Positions 36,221-49,614 of a stretch of 64,000 bases of DNA are shown one piece after another. Under the pieces are notes generated by a model that worked only from the letters and a program-made list of their open reading frames with translations, had not been told where the DNA came from and did not search any database. A program made the position numbers and the translations under genes. The DNA lies in assembly GCF_029635795.1 (NCBI RefSeq), contig NZ_CP114280.1, positions 1,922,001 through 1,986,000 of the forward strand, read 5' to 3'. Position 1 is the first letter of the stretch, and each line of letters opens with the position of its first letter. The DNA is from Dickeya lacustris (lineage in GTDB: Bacteria > Pseudomonadota > Gammaproteobacteria > Enterobacterales > Enterobacteriaceae).

Positions 36221-36348
36221 GATAACTCCACCTGTAATTTGTGATTGGCCGCAATTTTAACGCGTCCACATGATTGCATCACCACAGATATCCTGTTGGG
36301 TTTCTGTTATCCTTGGCGCGCATTGCTAACAAGAGGCTTTTGGTTGTT

Positions 36349-38836
36349 ATGTCAGGTTGGCGTAAAATTTACTACAAGTTACTGAATTTCCCTCTAAAAC
36401 TCTTAGTAAAGAGTAAGGTTATTCCACAGGACCCCGTTAACGAGCAACGTCTGGATCCTTCAAGGCCAATATTTTATGTGCTGCCTTACAGTTCTAAGGC
36501 AGACCTGCTGACGTTGCGTACAAAGTGTCTGGAGCTAAACCTGCCAGACCCACTGCAACCCCAGTATATTGATGGCAAAACGCTGCCTAGCTATGTTTTC
36601 GTCAGCGACGGCCCGCGCCTGTTTCGCTATTACGTGCCGAAACAACAGTCCATCAAGCTGTTTCACGACTATCTGGATTTGCACCGCAATAACCCAGAGC
36701 TGGATATACAGATGGTGCCTGTTGCAGTGATGTTCGGTCGCTCTCCTGGGCGGGAAGGCCAGCATCAGGGCATGCCGCATCTGCGCTTGTTAAACGGGAT
36801 TGAGAAGCTGTTTGCCGTTTTATGGCTGGGGCGTGACAGCTTCGTGCGCTTCTCGGTGCCGGTATCCCTGCGTTACATGGCAACAGAGCATGGCACGGAT
36901 AAAACCATCGCCCACAAACTGGCACGCGTAGCCCGCATGCACTTCTCTCGCCTGCGATTAGCGACAGTCGGCCCAAGGTTGCCCGTGCGTCAGGCGCTGT
37001 TTAATCAACTGCTGGCTTCCCGGGCAATTGCCAAGGCGATTGATGACGAAGCGCGCGTCAAAAAAATCTCCCATGATAAGGCCCAGCAAAACGCGATCAC
37101 GCTGCTTGAAGAGATAGCCGCTGATTTCTCTTATGAAGCGGTCAGGCTCTCTGACCGGGTTCTGAGCTGGACGTGGAACCGGTTATATCAGGGCATCAAC
37201 GTACATAATGCCGAACGCGTGCGTCAGTTAGCGCAAGACGGCCATGAAATCGTTTATGTGCCTTGTCACCGTAGTCATATGGACTATCTGTTGTTGTCTT
37301 ATGTCCTTTACCATCAGGGGCTGGTTCCGCCACATATTGCGGCTGGCATCAACCTGAATTTCTGGCCAGCAGGCCCGATATTCCGCCGCCTTGGCGCATT
37401 CTTTATCCGCCGTACCTTCAAAGGGAACAAGCTCTATTCCACCTTGTTCCGCGAATACCTGGGGGAATTGTTCACCCGTGGCTATTCCGTCGAATATTTT
37501 GTTGAAGGCGGCCGCTCACGCACCGGGCGACTGCTTGAGCCCAAAACCGGTACCCTGGCGATGACAATTCAGGCGATGCTACGCGGCGGTACACGCCCGT
37601 ATTACGCTGGTACCGGTGTATATTGGCTACGAACATGTGATGGAAGTCGGCACCTATGCCAAGGAGTTGCGCGGCGCAGCGAAAGAGAAAGAAGGGTTCC
37701 TGCAAATGGTGCGGGGGCTGCGTAAATTACGTAATCTTGGTCAGGGGTATGTCAATATCGGCGAACCGCTAACCCTATCAACCTACCTCAACCAGCATGT
37801 ACCGCAATGGCGCGATGCGATTGACCCCATAGAGCCGCAACGCCCGGCCTGGCTAACGCCAACCGTGCAGCACATTGCCGATGACATCATGGTGCGCATT
37901 AATAATGCCGCTGCCGCCAACGCGATGAATTTGTGTTGTACCGCACTGCTGGCTTCTCGCCAGCGGGCGCTGACGCGTGAGCAAATGGAAGAGCAGTTAG
38001 AGTGTTACTTGCAGCTACTGCGTAATGTGCCTTACAGCCGCGATATCACGGTGCCGAACAAAACCGCAGCCGAACTGCTGGAACACGCGCTGGGGATGAA
38101 CAAGTTTGAGGTAGAAAAAGATAATGTCGGCGACATTATCATCCTGCCGCGCGAACAGGCGGTCTTGATGACTTACTATCGCAATAACATTCATCACCTG
38201 CTGGTGCTGCCTTCATTGATTGCCAGTATCGTCATGCACCATCGGCGTATTCACACCTCCGCGCTGTTGCAGCAGTTGGCCTTAATCTACCCGCTGTTGC
38301 AGGCAGAGCTGTTTTTACACCATGACAAAGCCGACCTGCCGGAAATTCTCGATAACCTGGTCGCGGAGCTGGTCAGCCAGCGCCTGATTATCAACAACGA
38401 CGGCGAGTTAGAGCTAAACCCGGCACGCATTCGCACCCTGCAACTTCTGGCTGCAGGCATTCGTGAAACCTTGCAGCGTTATACCATCACGCTGGCGCTG
38501 TTGCATGCGAACCCGTCCATCAGTCGCGGCGCGCTGGAAAAAGAGAGCCGCAGCATGGCGCAGCGTCTGTCTGTTCTGCATGGCATCAACGCGCCGGAAT
38601 TCTTTGATAAAGCCGTGTTCTCAACGCTGGTCAATACCTTGCGTAACGAGGGCTATTTCAGCGATAACGGAGAAGCGGTACAAGAGCAAGTGCAGGCCAT
38701 GTATGCCATGTTGGGTAATCTCATTACCCCAGAGGTGAAGCTGACTATCGAAAGCGCAAGCCTTGCGCAAGAGAGCGCAGCACCGGCAGACGCAGAGCCG
38801 GTGGAGAGCGCGGAAAAACAGGGCGACGCGGAGTAA
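36349..38836 (+). pseudogene. plsB: PlsB, glycerol-3-phosphate acyltransferase, frameshifted
   Basis: The enzyme acylates sn-glycerol 3-phosphate at position 1, the first step of phospholipid synthesis at the inner membrane. The start [19 protein letters not shown] and the acyltransferase HX4D motif (His307-Asp312 in CHRSHMD) and EGGRSRTGR are present. At 37600 one extra T follows the codons for TRP. Without it, the frame runs on as [17 protein letters not shown], as in E. coli, to the stop at 38836, giving 828 residues (E. coli 807). As written, translation ends at 37725 after 458 residues. plsB is normally essential in enterics, so a sequencing or assembly error is the likeliest cause. A true mutation would need suppression or a second acyltransferase. 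Confidence 0.92.
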
Positions 38837-38877
38837 TGCATTCCCCTGCGGTACACGTTGCCGCAGGGGAATCGTGC

Positions 38878-39762
38878 TTACAAGCTGAATAGAATGCCGA
38901 AAAACAGCACCATACCAACGTAGTTATTGTTTTTGAATGCGCGAAAACAGTTATCGCGCTCACGCCCGGCAATCAATTTCTGTTGATAGGCAAACAACGC
39001 CGCCGCCGCCAAAACAGACCAGTAGAACACCTGCCCTAATGCCATCATCCGGCCAAGCGCCAGCATTGCAGCTAATGTCATCAATTGCAGTACGCCGATG
39101 ATAAGCGTGTCGTGGCTGCCAAACAGAATAGCGGTAGATTTCACGCCGATTTTCAAATCATCATCGCGGTCAACCATTGCATATTCGGTGTCATAGGCAA
39201 CAGTCCAGCAAATGTAGGCGAAAAACATCAGCCAGCAGGTCGCCGGTAACGACTCGCTGACGGCAGCATACGCCATCGGGATTGACCAGCCAAAAGCGGC
39301 CCCTAACACCAGTTGCGGCAAATGGCTGACGCGCTTCATAAACGGGTAAACCCAAGCCAGCGCGAGCGCCGCCACCGACAGCCAAATCGTCATCTGGTTC
39401 ATGGTCAGCACCAGCCCAAAGGCCAGCAGCACCAGTACCACAAACAGCACCTTAGCCGATTGCTCACTCACCAACCCCGAAGGCAATGGGCGCGATGCGG
39501 TGCGTTTCACATGCCCATCGAAATGGCGATCGGCATAATCATTGATGACACATCCGGCGGCACGCATCAGGAAAACACCCGCCACAAACACCAGCAACGT
39601 CCAGGTTGTCGGTGTGCCGCGTCCGGCCAGCCATAATGCCCACAGCGTTGGCCATAACAACAACAGTGAACCAATCGGATTATCAATACGCATCAAACGG
39701 CAATATGCCCCACAGCGTCCTGACATAAACAGTCTTTCCAACGCCTGATTCTCCTTCTGCAC
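38878..39762 (-). CDS. ubiA: UbiA, 4-hydroxybenzoate octaprenyltransferase
   Basis: A 294-residue inner-membrane prenyltransferase with about eight to nine helices. Both Asp-rich motifs are present: [15 protein letters not shown] and [16 protein letters not shown]. It joins the polyprenyl chain to 4-hydroxybenzoate in ubiquinone synthesis. It starts directly after the ubiC stop, so ubiCA is one operon, as in E. coli. The first dozen residues ([15 protein letters not shown]) differ from E. coli UbiA, and a start a little downstream is possible. Confidence 0.93.
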   Translation of the reverse strand: MQKENQALERLFMSGRCGAYCRLMRIDNPIGSLLLLWPTLWALWLAGRGTPTTWTLLVFVAGVFLMRAAGCVINDYADRHFDGHVKRTASRPLPSGLVSEQSAKVLFVVLVLLAFGLVLTMNQMTIWLSVAALALAWVYPFMKRVSHLPQLVLGAAFGWSIPMAYAAVSESLPATCWLMFFAYICWTVAYDTEYAMVDRDDDLKIGVKSTAILFGSHDTLIIGVLQLMTLAAMLALGRMMALGQVFYWSVLAAAALFAYQQKLIAGRERDNCFRAFKNNNYVGMVLFFGILFSL

Positions 39763-40278
39763 TCAGTTCTGACAAACATCGGGGAAATAGAGGGGAGCCT
39801 GCGGTAAAAATAGCTCGGTAATCAGCAGAGGATTACCCGATAACAGCAAGCGCGAGCGCCGCACCCATAGCGCATCACATCGCCCCATTTGAATCACATC
39901 GCGCGGTGGCGGCCCCTGCAAAAACAGGTAGCGTCCTAACGGCGTCGAACCGACCTGGGTCAGGTCAAGATCGGCTTCATCCAGCGTCTGCTCAGGTATT
40001 ACCGTGCGGCCAAACAGCCAAGGCGTACCATCTCCGAGCAGTGTGACCTCTCGCAACCAGTAACGCTCACTCAGTGGCAACAGGGCAGACTCCCCGGCAA
40101 CATCCGGCGAGGTGATAAATCGCTCCTGATTCACTTCGACACTCAGCTTTAGGCAATAGCGCTCCAGACGGCGTGTCATCGAGTCGTGATAAATCAGCCA
40201 ATCAGCAGCCAGTGCAGGAATATCCTCTGGTGCGCACCACATCGCCGAGCGCAGGCGAGCTAAAGCCTCATCAGACAT
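39763..40278 (-). CDS. ubiC: UbiC, chorismate pyruvate-lyase
   Basis: A 171-residue cytosolic enzyme that splits chorismate into 4-hydroxybenzoate and pyruvate, feeding UbiA. Conserved stretches are the DSMTRRLE segment, RYWLREVTLLGDGTPWLFGRTVIP cut here to its core YWLREVTLLGDG, and a C-terminal LLITELFLPQAP with the conserved Glu. Length fits the family (165 in E. coli). It is the first gene of ubiCA. Confidence 0.93.
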   Translation of the reverse strand: MSDEALARLRSAMWCAPEDIPALAADWLIYHDSMTRRLERYCLKLSVEVNQERFITSPDVAGESALLPLSERYWLREVTLLGDGTPWLFGRTVIPEQTLDEADLDLTQVGSTPLGRYLFLQGPPPRDVIQMGRCDALWVRRSRLLLSGNPLLITELFLPQAPLYFPDVCQN

Positions 40279-40433
40279 GTATCCCCTTCCACCCGGTGTT
40301 TAATAAATAAAATAAGCGGCCTTATTGTAGCGCAGACGCGCCTTAGCGCGAAGCTATGCCTGATTGCCAATCAAAATACCGTAGCAACAATTTATCAACG
40401 TCACCTTAACGATGCAGGGATAGCGTTAGCCGT

Positions 40434-40466
40434 AAAAAAAAACGACCCGGCACATGCCGGGTCGTT
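40434..40466 (-). terminator. Terminator of groESL
   Basis: On the minus strand, AACGACCCGGCA and TGCCGGGTCGTT form a perfect stem followed by a run of nine T, about 65 bp after the groL stop. Confidence 0.88.
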
Positions 40467-40531
40467 ACTTCAGCTATCAAAGCCTTAAACTATCAAGGCA
40501 AGGCGACAACATCGTCACCTGCATGTGGCAA

Positions 40532-42205
<1,674 letters not shown>

Positions 42206-42228
42206 TCAGTACAGAAGATTACGTGAGA

Positions 42229-42555
<327 letters not shown>

Positions 42556-42602
42556 TTAGGTAAAACGCCGGTCATCCTCTGACAACCGGCCTTGTGGTGA
42601 AC

Positions 42603-42631
42603 TAAGTGGGGACGTTTGATAGCGCTTCAAG
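42603..42631 (-). promoter_or_regulatory. Heat-shock (sigma-32) promoter of groESL
   Basis: On the minus strand, CTTGAAG, a 13-base spacer and CCCCACTTA match the sigma-32 -35 and -10 elements. The site lies about 80-110 bp upstream of groS. Confidence 0.85.
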
Positions 42632-42664
42632 GGAGGAAAACAATTTTTTTTGCATTAAAGCGCA

Positions 42665-42701
42665 CTTTTTTTGCCGACCCACCTTTTTTTTGCCGACCCA
42701 C
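42665..42701. repeat. 18-bp tandem duplication upstream of groES
   Basis: ctttttttgccgacccac occurs twice head to tail (42665-42682, and 42683-42701 with one extra T). It lies between fxsA and the heat-shock promoter. Confidence 0.9.
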
Positions 42702-42716
42702 CTAGCCGGTTCAACA

Positions 42717-43223
42717 CTAACGCCGGGTGACGTCATCATCCGATGACGAACCATCACGGTTTTCAGTACGTGGATGATGCAACGACGGATGGTCATCTTT
42801 ACGCTGGAACTCGCCGTCAAACACATTGCCTGACGTGCCGGAACCCGCCGTTCCCGAACGGCCACGCCAAACCTGCAAATGCGGCATCAGCTTAAGCGTC
42901 AGGTGCTTTTGCACCGGCGGCAGCAACAGCAGTAACCCGAGGAAATCGGTAAAAAAGCCGGGCAACACCAGTAAAAAACCGGAAAAAATCAGCGAGACGC
43001 TTTTCACCATTTCAGCAGCCGGACTTTCTCCCGCCTGTAAACGCTGCTGCATCAGCATAATGTTCTTCAGGCCCTGGTTGCGCACCATTGACACGCCAAT
43101 ACAAGACGTCAACACCACCAGCAATAGCGTCAAGGCCACACCCAGCACTTCAGCCACGCGAATAAAAATGGAGATTTCGATATAGACGAATAAAAAAATC
43201 AGCAAAAACGGTAGCCAGCGCAC
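42717..43223 (-). CDS. fxsA: FxsA, inner-membrane protein
   Basis: A 168-residue protein with three to four membrane segments in the first 115 residues (MRWLPFLLIFLFVYIEISIF) and the family motif GFFTDFLGLLLLLPPVQ. The hydrophilic tail is rich in Gly, Ser and Asp. FxsA relieves phage T7 exclusion by the F plasmid when overproduced in E. coli, by binding PifA. Its normal role is unclear. It is between groESL and aspA, as in E. coli. Confidence 0.92.
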   Translation of the reverse strand: MRWLPFLLIFLFVYIEISIFIRVAEVLGVALTLLLVVLTSCIGVSMVRNQGLKNIMLMQQRLQAGESPAAEMVKSVSLIFSGFLLVLPGFFTDFLGLLLLLPPVQKHLTLKLMPHLQVWRGRSGTAGSGTSGNVFDGEFQRKDDHPSLHHPRTENRDGSSSDDDVTRR

Positions 43224-43654
43224 CTGGAACTCCTGTGGTTACATTAACCCATTGATAAAAAATAAATTTACACACTAATCGACCCATTCTTACTGCGCCG
43301 GGTCATCATGAACGGGTATGAAAAGACGCCCTGCTTGCGTGGTACAGTACAGAACTTCAGGCGGCCCGTATCGGCGAACGATTATCAAGAGATGGGAGTG
43401 ACAATGCCCTTTTTCAAGCCAAAGGCCGCGATATCGTTCGCCGCCATCATCAAGGCCATGACTCTCATCACAGTTCATACAGCAAGGGGGAGAACACCGC
43501 CCAGATGTGATCGGGGCAACGGAATTCCTGCATGACTACAGAATATCATAACAACAACGGCAAGCGTGGTGGTTAAACATTCTGCTGCCGTCCTCCACGG
43601 TAAGACGATACATCCTATAAATTCTAATCGACAGAAGTAAAAGAGAAGGCTCTC
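43224..43654. other. fxsA-aspA intergenic region
   Basis: 431 bp with no supported gene; the open frames here have no family signal. It should hold the aspA promoter. A good ribosome-binding site (agagaagg) precedes aspA. No FNR or CRP site could be fixed with confidence. Confidence 0.5.
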
Positions 43655-45094
43655 ATGTCAGATAACATTCGTATTGAAGAAGATCTGTTAGGTACGCGCG
43701 AAGTTCCGGCCGATGCTTACTACGGTGTCCACACACTGCGTGCGATAGAAAACTTCTATATCAGCAACCAAAAAATCAGCGATGTGCCGGAATTTGTACG
43801 CGGCATGGTGATGGTGAAAAAAGCCGCTGCCATGGCAAACCGTGAACTTCAGACCATACCGCGTAAAATTGCCGACACCATCATCAAAGCCTGCGACGAA
43901 GTGCTGGTTAACGGTAAATGCCTCGATCAATTCCCGGTAGACGTGTTTCAGGGTGGCGCGGGCACATCCGTCAACATGAACACCAACGAAGTGCTGGCCA
44001 ATATCGGTCTGGAGCTAATGGGGCACCAGAAAGGCGAATACCAGTACCTCAACCCCAACGATCATGTGAATAAATGTCAGTCCACTAACGACGCCTACCC
44101 GACAGGCTTTCGTATTGCGGTATATAGCTGCATTCTGAAGTTGGTCGAAGCCGTTACTGTGCTGTCCGACGGGTTTGACAAAAAAGCCAAAGAATTTGAA
44201 AACATTCTGAAAATGGGGCGCACCCAGCTACAGGATGCCGTGCCGATGACGCTGGGCCAGGAGTTCCACGCGTTCAACGTGCTGCTAAAAGAAGAGAATA
44301 AAAACCTGCTGCGCACCGCAGAGCTGCTGCTGGAAGTGAACCTTGGCGCGACCGCTATCGGTACACGCCTCAATACCCCCGATGGCTATCAGCAACTGGC
44401 GGTACAAAAACTGGCAGAAGTCAGCAAACTGGCCTGCGTCCCGGCAGAAGACCTGATTGAAGCGACCTCTGACTGCGGTGCCTATGTGATGGTACACAGC
44501 GCGCTGAAACGTCTGGCGGTGAAACTGTCTAAAATCTGTAATGACCTGCGCTTGCTCTCCTCCGGGCCGCGCGCTGGTTTAAATGAAATTAACCTGCCGG
44601 AATTGCAGGCCGGTTCCTCCATCATGCCAGCCAAAGTCAACCCGGTGGTGCCGGAAGTGGTCAATCAGGTGTGCTTCAAAGTGATTGGTAACGACACCTG
44701 CGTCACCATGGCCGCTGAAGCAGGCCAGTTGCAGTTGAACGTGATGGAGCCGGTTATCGGCCAGGCGATGTTTGAATCCACCCAGATTCTGACCAATGCC
44801 TGCTATAACCTGCTGGAAAAATGCGTCGAAGGTATCACGGCAAATAAAGACATCTGTGAATCCTACGTGTTCAACTCTATCGGTATCGTTACCTACCTCA
44901 ATCCGTTTATCGGCCACCACAATGGTGACATTGTGGGTAAAATCTGCGCCGAAACCGGTAAGAGCGTGCGTGAAGTGGTGCTGGAGCGCGGCCTGCTGAC
45001 CGAATCCGAACTAGATGACATTTTCTCGGTACAAAACCTGATGCATCCAGCGTACAAAGCCAAACGCTACACCGAAGACCAAGACGCGTCCTAA
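43655..45094 (+). CDS. aspA: AspA, aspartate ammonia-lyase
   Basis: A 479-residue enzyme of the fumarase/aspartase superfamily that turns L-aspartate into fumarate and ammonia. The signature [11 protein letters not shown] is present with its active-site Ser, as are the [17 protein letters not shown] and [11 protein letters not shown] motifs. Length matches E. coli AspA (478). Fumarate made here can be respired anaerobically, and dcuA follows, giving the classic aspartate-uptake/fumarate-succinate exchange pair. The flavoprotein fumarate reductase at 6690 could use the same product (inference). Confidence 0.97.
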   Translation: MSDNIRIEEDLLGTREVPADAYYGVHTLRAIENFYISNQKISDVPEFVRGMVMVKKAAAMANRELQTIPRKIADTIIKACDEVLVNGKCLDQFPVDVFQGGAGTSVNMNTNEVLANIGLELMGHQKGEYQYLNPNDHVNKCQSTNDAYPTGFRIAVYSCILKLVEAVTVLSDGFDKKAKEFENILKMGRTQLQDAVPMTLGQEFHAFNVLLKEENKNLLRTAELLLEVNLGATAIGTRLNTPDGYQQLAVQKLAEVSKLACVPAEDLIEATSDCGAYVMVHSALKRLAVKLSKICNDLRLLSSGPRAGLNEINLPELQAGSSIMPAKVNPVVPEVVNQVCFKVIGNDTCVTMAAEAGQLQLNVMEPVIGQAMFESTQILTNACYNLLEKCVEGITANKDICESYVFNSIGIVTYLNPFIGHHNGDIVGKICAETGKSVREVVLERGLLTESELDDIFSVQNLMHPAYKAKRYTEDQDAS

Positions 45095-45114
45095 CTCCGT
45101 AATGTCTTCTCTGT

Positions 45115-45147
45115 AAGGCACGTCAGTCCGTTAGGGCTGCGTGCCTT
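45115..45147 (+). terminator. Hairpin between aspA and dcuA
   Basis: aaggcacg (45115-45122) and cgtgcctt (45140-45147) form an 8-bp stem with further inner pairing and a short T-rich tail. It is likely a partial terminator that leaves some read-through to dcuA. Confidence 0.6.
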
Positions 45148-45265
45148 TGTTCTATCCACTATTTTGCGCGCTGCAAAAGGCCAGCCTTTACCCATAATCA
45201 TAAGAAAAAGATATGGAAAGACGTTTTGCAATGTCACGGGCAACAAAATCAGAAGGAACATCAAC

Positions 45266-46567
45266 ATGCTTATTCTGGAACTCTTTATCGTACTCCTCGC
45301 TATTTATCTGGGGGCCAGGCTTGGCGGTATCGGCATCGGTTTCGCCGGCGGGCTAGGGGTACTGGTGCTCACGCTGGGATTTCATATCAAGCCAGGCGCG
45401 ATTCCGTTTGACGTAATAGAAATCATCATGGCGGTAATTGCCGCTATTGCCGCGATGCAGATAGCAGGCGGTATGGACTATCTGGTGAGTCTGGCGGAAA
45501 AACTGCTGCGCCGCCAGCCACGCTACGTCACCTTTCTCGCACCGTTAGTGACGTATTTCATGACGCTGCTGGCAGGCACTGGCCACACGGCGTTTTCCAC
45601 CCTGCCGGTTATCGCCGAAGTCGCCAAAGAGCAAGGTATTCGCCCCTCACGCCCGCTGTCGATAGCCGTGGTCGCCTCGCAAATTGCGATCACAGCATCG
45701 CCGATTTCAGCCGCCGTGGTGTTTGTCGCCGGTCTGCTGGAGCCCAAGGGCGTCAGTTATCTGGCGCTGCTTGGCATCTGCATTCCCAGTACGCTGATTG
45801 CCATTCTGCTGACGGCTGTCATGACGAACTTTTTGGGTAAAGAGCTGAAAGATGATGAAATCTATCAGGAACGCCTGCGTAAGGGCGAAGTGTCCTTACG
45901 CGGCCAAGGCCAGCAGGTGCTGAAACCGGGTGCCAAACGCTCTGTCGGCTTGTTCCTTATCGGGATCATTGCTGTGGTGCTGTATGCCACCGCCATCAGC
46001 GACACCGTAGGGCTTATCCACAACCCGGTGTTACCTCGCAACGAGGCGATTGTGGTGTTCATGCTGACTATCGCCACGCTGATTTGCCTCACCTGTCGCG
46101 TCGATACCGCACAAATTCTCAGCGCCAGTACCTTTAAATCTGGCATGAGCGCCTGCGTGTGCGTAATGGGCGTTGCCTGGCTGGGTGATACCTTTGTCAA
46201 AGCACACATCACCGATATTCAAAGCACCGCCGGTACACTGCTACAAAGCCACCCGTGGATGCTGGCCGTCGTCTTGTTCTTCGCCGCCACCTTGCTCTAT
46301 TCACAGGCGGCAACAGCGAAAGCATTAATGCCCGCCGCGCTGCTGCTGGGCGTCAGCCCGGTGACGGCAATTGCGTCCTTTGCTGCCGTATCGGCGCTGT
46401 TTGTGCTGCCTACCTACCCTACGCTGCTGGCGGCGGTAGAAATGGATGACACCGGCTCGACCCGTATCGGTAAATATGTGTTCAACCATGCGTTTTTGAT
46501 CCCAGGCGTAGTGGCGATTTCGTTGTCAGTCGCCTTCGGTTTTGTGATAGGCCACATGGTGCTCTGA
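45266..46567 (+). CDS. dcuA: DcuA, C4-dicarboxylate transporter
   Basis: 433 residues, the same as E. coli DcuA, with about ten membrane segments. It starts MLILELFIVLLAIYLGARLG behind AAGGAA. Typical stretches are GGMDYLVSLAEKLLRR and TGHTAFSTLPVIAEVAKEQG. It exchanges aspartate, fumarate, malate and succinate across the inner membrane, mainly under anaerobiosis. An upstream in-frame extension to 45164 has no match. Confidence 0.95.
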   Translation: MLILELFIVLLAIYLGARLGGIGIGFAGGLGVLVLTLGFHIKPGAIPFDVIEIIMAVIAAIAAMQIAGGMDYLVSLAEKLLRRQPRYVTFLAPLVTYFMTLLAGTGHTAFSTLPVIAEVAKEQGIRPSRPLSIAVVASQIAITASPISAAVVFVAGLLEPKGVSYLALLGICIPSTLIAILLTAVMTNFLGKELKDDEIYQERLRKGEVSLRGQGQQVLKPGAKRSVGLFLIGIIAVVLYATAISDTVGLIHNPVLPRNEAIVVFMLTIATLICLTCRVDTAQILSASTFKSGMSACVCVMGVAWLGDTFVKAHITDIQSTAGTLLQSHPWMLAVVLFFAATLLYSQAATAKALMPAALLLGVSPVTAIASFAAVSALFVLPTYPTLLAAVEMDDTGSTRIGKYVFNHAFLIPGVVAISLSVAFGFVIGHMVL

Positions 46568-46703
46568 CGTTTCTGGCGCACGGGCATGACTCCATGCCCA
46601 ATCGTAAAGTTTTTTGGGATCGACCCTATCAGGGCGATCCCGCCTTATCATCCCCCGCCTTGCACGCTATAGTGTCCTCACCGTTACCCTTATCGAGGTC
46701 ACG

Positions 46704-47048
46704 ATGTCCGACTCAACACCCCCATCCGCACCGCACAACGCGGTGGTGGTACTGTGTACCGCACCGGATGAAACCTGCGCCCGGCAACTGGCCCAGTCAG
46801 CGCTAGACGCAAAACTGGCTGCCTGTGTCACCCTATTGCCGGGGGCAACCTCTCTCTACTATTGGGAGGGAAAACTGGAACAGCAGACGGAGATTCAACT
46901 GCTGCTTAAAAGCGACAGGGAACACCAGTCCGCCTTGCTGACTCACCTGAAACAACAGCATCCTTACCAGACACCAGAACTCTTGGTGCTGCCGGTCGAG
47001 GGTGGCGACAGCGACTATCTCTCATGGCTCAACGCATCTTTGCTGTAA
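46704..47048 (+). CDS. cutA: CutA1, divalent-ion tolerance protein
   Basis: A 114-residue trimeric cytosolic protein with the PII-like fold. Motifs are [37 protein letters not shown], and [20 protein letters not shown] near the end. The start at 46704 has GAGGT upstream. In E. coli, cutA mutations alter copper tolerance. The 3' end overlaps the dsbD start by 25 bases, as in the E. coli cutA-dsbD pair. Confidence 0.93.
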   Translation: MSDSTPPSAPHNAVVVLCTAPDETCARQLAQSALDAKLAACVTLLPGATSLYYWEGKLEQQTEIQLLLKSDREHQSALLTHLKQQHPYQTPELLVLPVEGGDSDYLSWLNASLL

Positions 47049-48769
47049 TCATGCTCTGTCTTGGCGTACTACTGAGTACGTCGGCTGCGGCACAAAACCC
47101 GTTCGGGCGTACCAGTCAGTCTCAGTTTGTTCCTGTCGATCAGGCGTTTACGCTGGATTTTCAGCAACGTGACCATACTCTCACCGTGAGTTGGCTCATT
47201 CGCCCCGGCTACTACCTTTATCGCCAGCAAATCGTACTGGAAAGCCCTTTTATCGACGGTGGCACGGTCAATTTGCCGCCCGGCGAAGCGCATGAAGATG
47301 AGTTCTTCGGCAAGGTAGACGTCTACCGCCAGTCACTGACGCTGGCTGTGCCGCTGCGTGACATTCCTGCCGATACCACAATCCGGGTTCGCTATCAGGG
47401 GTGTGCGGAAAAAGGGTTATGCTATCCACCGGAAACCCGCGACCTGCCGCTGAGTGCCACCACCATCACGACCAACAGCGGCGCATCCACCTCTGCCGCT
47501 GCGTCTTCACCGGTAACGGCCCTCCAACCGGTGCCCTCCGTGGAGCCTGTAACGCGCCCCTTCTCTCCGCTTTGGGCTCTGTTGATTGGTATTGGCGTTG
47601 CCTTCACGCCTTGCGTACTACCGATGTACCCGCTGATTTCGGGGTTGATTCTGGGCCAGCGTCAGCGTTTGTCCACCACGCGTACCTTGCTGTTAACCCT
47701 GCTGTATGTGCAGGGCATGGCGTTGTCCTACACCCTGCTCGGCCTGATTGTCGCGGCAGCGGGCCTGCACTTTCAGGCGGCCCTGCAACACCCTTATGTG
47801 CTGATTGGGCTTTCTGCGCTGTTTGTCGCACTGGCGCTATCCATGTTTGGCCTCTATAACCTGCAACTGCCCTCTTCCCTGCAAACCAGGCTCACGCTCT
47901 GGAGTAACCGTCAGCAGGGTGGGTCTGCCATCGGCGTCTTTGCCATGGGCGCGCTGGCCGGGCTGATTTGCTCGCCCTGCACCACGGCTCCGCTCAGTGC
48001 GCTACTACTGTATATCGCGCAAAGCGGCAACCTGCTGGCTGGCGGCGGCACCCTCTATTTGTATGCGCTGGGAATGGGGCTGCCGCTCGTCGGTGTCACC
48101 CTGTTTGGCAACCGACTGCTGCCCAAACGCGGCCCCTGGATGACCCACATCAAAGAAGGGTTTGGCTTTGTCATTCTGGCGCTGCCGGTATTCCTGCTGG
48201 GACGCGTGCTGGGTGAAGTCTGGGAATGGCGCATGTGGGCGTTACTTGGCGTGGCGTTTTTCGGCTGGGCGTTCGCCCTCAGCCTGCGCAGTCATACCGG
48301 CGGTATGAGAGTGGTACAGATTTTACTGTTTCTGGGCGCGCTGCTGGCGGCACGCCCTTTGCAAGATTGGGTATTTGGCCCCGCTGTGCCGGACACGTCG
48401 GCATCAGCCCGGTTGTCATTCACCCGCGTTGGCTCGCTCGGTGAACTGAGCAATGCGCTGGCACGTAGCGAGGGGCGCATCACCATGCTCGATCTCTATG
48501 CTGACTGGTGTGTGGCCTGCAAAGAGTTTGAAAAATATACCTTTAGCGATAGCGGAGTGCAGGCATCACTCATGGCGCTACAGCGGCTGCAAGCCGATGT
48601 CACCGCCAACAACGACACACAACGGGCGCTGTTGCAGCACTTACAGGTTTTAGGATTACCGTCTATTCTGTTTTTTGATGCCAGCGGGCGCGAAATTCCT
48701 GGCTCACGGATAACCGGTTTGATGGATGCGGCGACGTTTTCATCTCATCTCAAACAATTGCCGCGATAG
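47024..48769 (+). CDS. dsbD: DsbD, transmembrane thiol-disulfide reductase
   Basis: A 581-residue three-domain protein. A signal peptide (1 to about 23) leads to a periplasmic N-domain with the cysteine pair in [12 protein letters not shown]. An eight-helix membrane domain has [11 protein letters not shown] and [13 protein letters not shown]. The C-terminal thioredoxin domain has [14 protein letters not shown]. It passes electrons from cytosolic thioredoxin to DsbC, DsbG and CcmG. The start at 47024 (MAQRIF) matches E. coli. Its stop codon starts a 15-bp tandem array. Confidence 0.95.
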   Translation: MAQRIFAVIMLCLGVLLSTSAAAQNPFGRTSQSQFVPVDQAFTLDFQQRDHTLTVSWLIRPGYYLYRQQIVLESPFIDGGTVNLPPGEAHEDEFFGKVDVYRQSLTLAVPLRDIPADTTIRVRYQGCAEKGLCYPPETRDLPLSATTITTNSGASTSAAASSPVTALQPVPSVEPVTRPFSPLWALLIGIGVAFTPCVLPMYPLISGLILGQRQRLSTTRTLLLTLLYVQGMALSYTLLGLIVAAAGLHFQAALQHPYVLIGLSALFVALALSMFGLYNLQLPSSLQTRLTLWSNRQQGGSAIGVFAMGALAGLICSPCTTAPLSALLLYIAQSGNLLAGGGTLYLYALGMGLPLVGVTLFGNRLLPKRGPWMTHIKEGFGFVILALPVFLLGRVLGEVWEWRMWALLGVAFFGWAFALSLRSHTGGMRVVQILLFLGALLAARPLQDWVFGPAVPDTSASARLSFTRVGSLGELSNALARSEGRITMLDLYADWCVACKEFEKYTFSDSGVQASLMALQRLQADVTANNDTQRALLQHLQVLGLPSILFFDASGREIPGSRITGLMDAATFSSHLKQLPR

Positions 48770-48822
48770 CATCTGCCGATATAGCATCAACCGGTATAGC
48801 ATCTGCCGGCACAGCATCGCGG
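48766..48822. repeat. 15-bp tandem array at the dsbD end
   Basis: Units atagcatctgccgat (48766), atagcatcaaccggt (48781), atagcatctgccggc (48796) and a partial acagcatcgcgg (48811). The dsbD stop TAG is in the first unit. Confidence 0.9.
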
Positions 48823-48888
48823 CTGGCCGCTTGAGCAAGCGCTATCGACCAATCAAGCCTGCAATACAGGCAACACGGGAGACACATC

Positions 48889-49464
48889 ATGCAACGGGAA
48901 CAGGTACTGGAACAGGCGCTGGTGTTGCTGGAACAAAGCGGTTTTGCCAACATCACCGCCGAGAAGCTGGCGCAGCAACTGGGCATCAGTATGGAGGCCT
49001 TAACCCCGTTCTGGCCCGATCGCGATGCTTTGCTCTACGATTGCCTGCGCTACCACAGCCAGCAAATTAGTACCTGGCGCAAACAGGTGCAACTTGACCC
49101 TCAACTCAACCCCCGGCAAAAGCTCCTGATACGCTATCAGCGCTTGCAGGACGCCGTGCGCCAACAACGCTTTCCCGGCTGCCTGTTTATTGCCGCCTGT
49201 AGTGCCTACCCTGACCCGACGCATCCTATCCACCAGCTTGCCGAACAGCAAAAGCAGGCCTCTTTTCAATACACCCGGGCATTACTCGACGAACTGCAAA
49301 CCGATGACGCCGACATGGTGGCGCAACAGTTAGAGCTGGTACTGGAAGGCTGCCTGAGTCGGTTGCTGGTAAAACGCCAGTTGTCCGACGTGGAGGTGGC
49401 GAAACGGCTCGCTGAAGATATCTTGCACATGGCACTGTGCCGTAAACATGGCGCGCTGGCATAG
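48889..49464 (+). CDS. yjdC: YjdC, TetR-family regulator
   Basis: A 191-residue TetR-type protein, the same length as E. coli YjdC, in the same place after dsbD. The HTH lies at about 8-52 (FANITAEKLAQQLGISMEAL), followed by FWPDRDALLYDCL. The C-terminal domain is helical. Targets are not established from the sequence. An ATG at 48889 follows a GGGAG ribosome-binding site. Confidence 0.9.
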   Translation: MQREQVLEQALVLLEQSGFANITAEKLAQQLGISMEALTPFWPDRDALLYDCLRYHSQQISTWRKQVQLDPQLNPRQKLLIRYQRLQDAVRQQRFPGCLFIAACSAYPDPTHPIHQLAEQQKQASFQYTRALLDELQTDDADMVAQQLELVLEGCLSRLLVKRQLSDVEVAKRLAEDILHMALCRKHGALA

Positions 49465-49614
49465 CCATCAGCACAATACTCACACATTAATGAACGGCAA
49501 GCGCCGATTATTTACGCAAAAAATGCAGGAATGCCGAAAAAGCAGGCAAACTCACCATAAACCAACGAATTCACGTTGACGAGATCGCCTGAATCCGGTT
49601 TAATGCGCCCCGTT

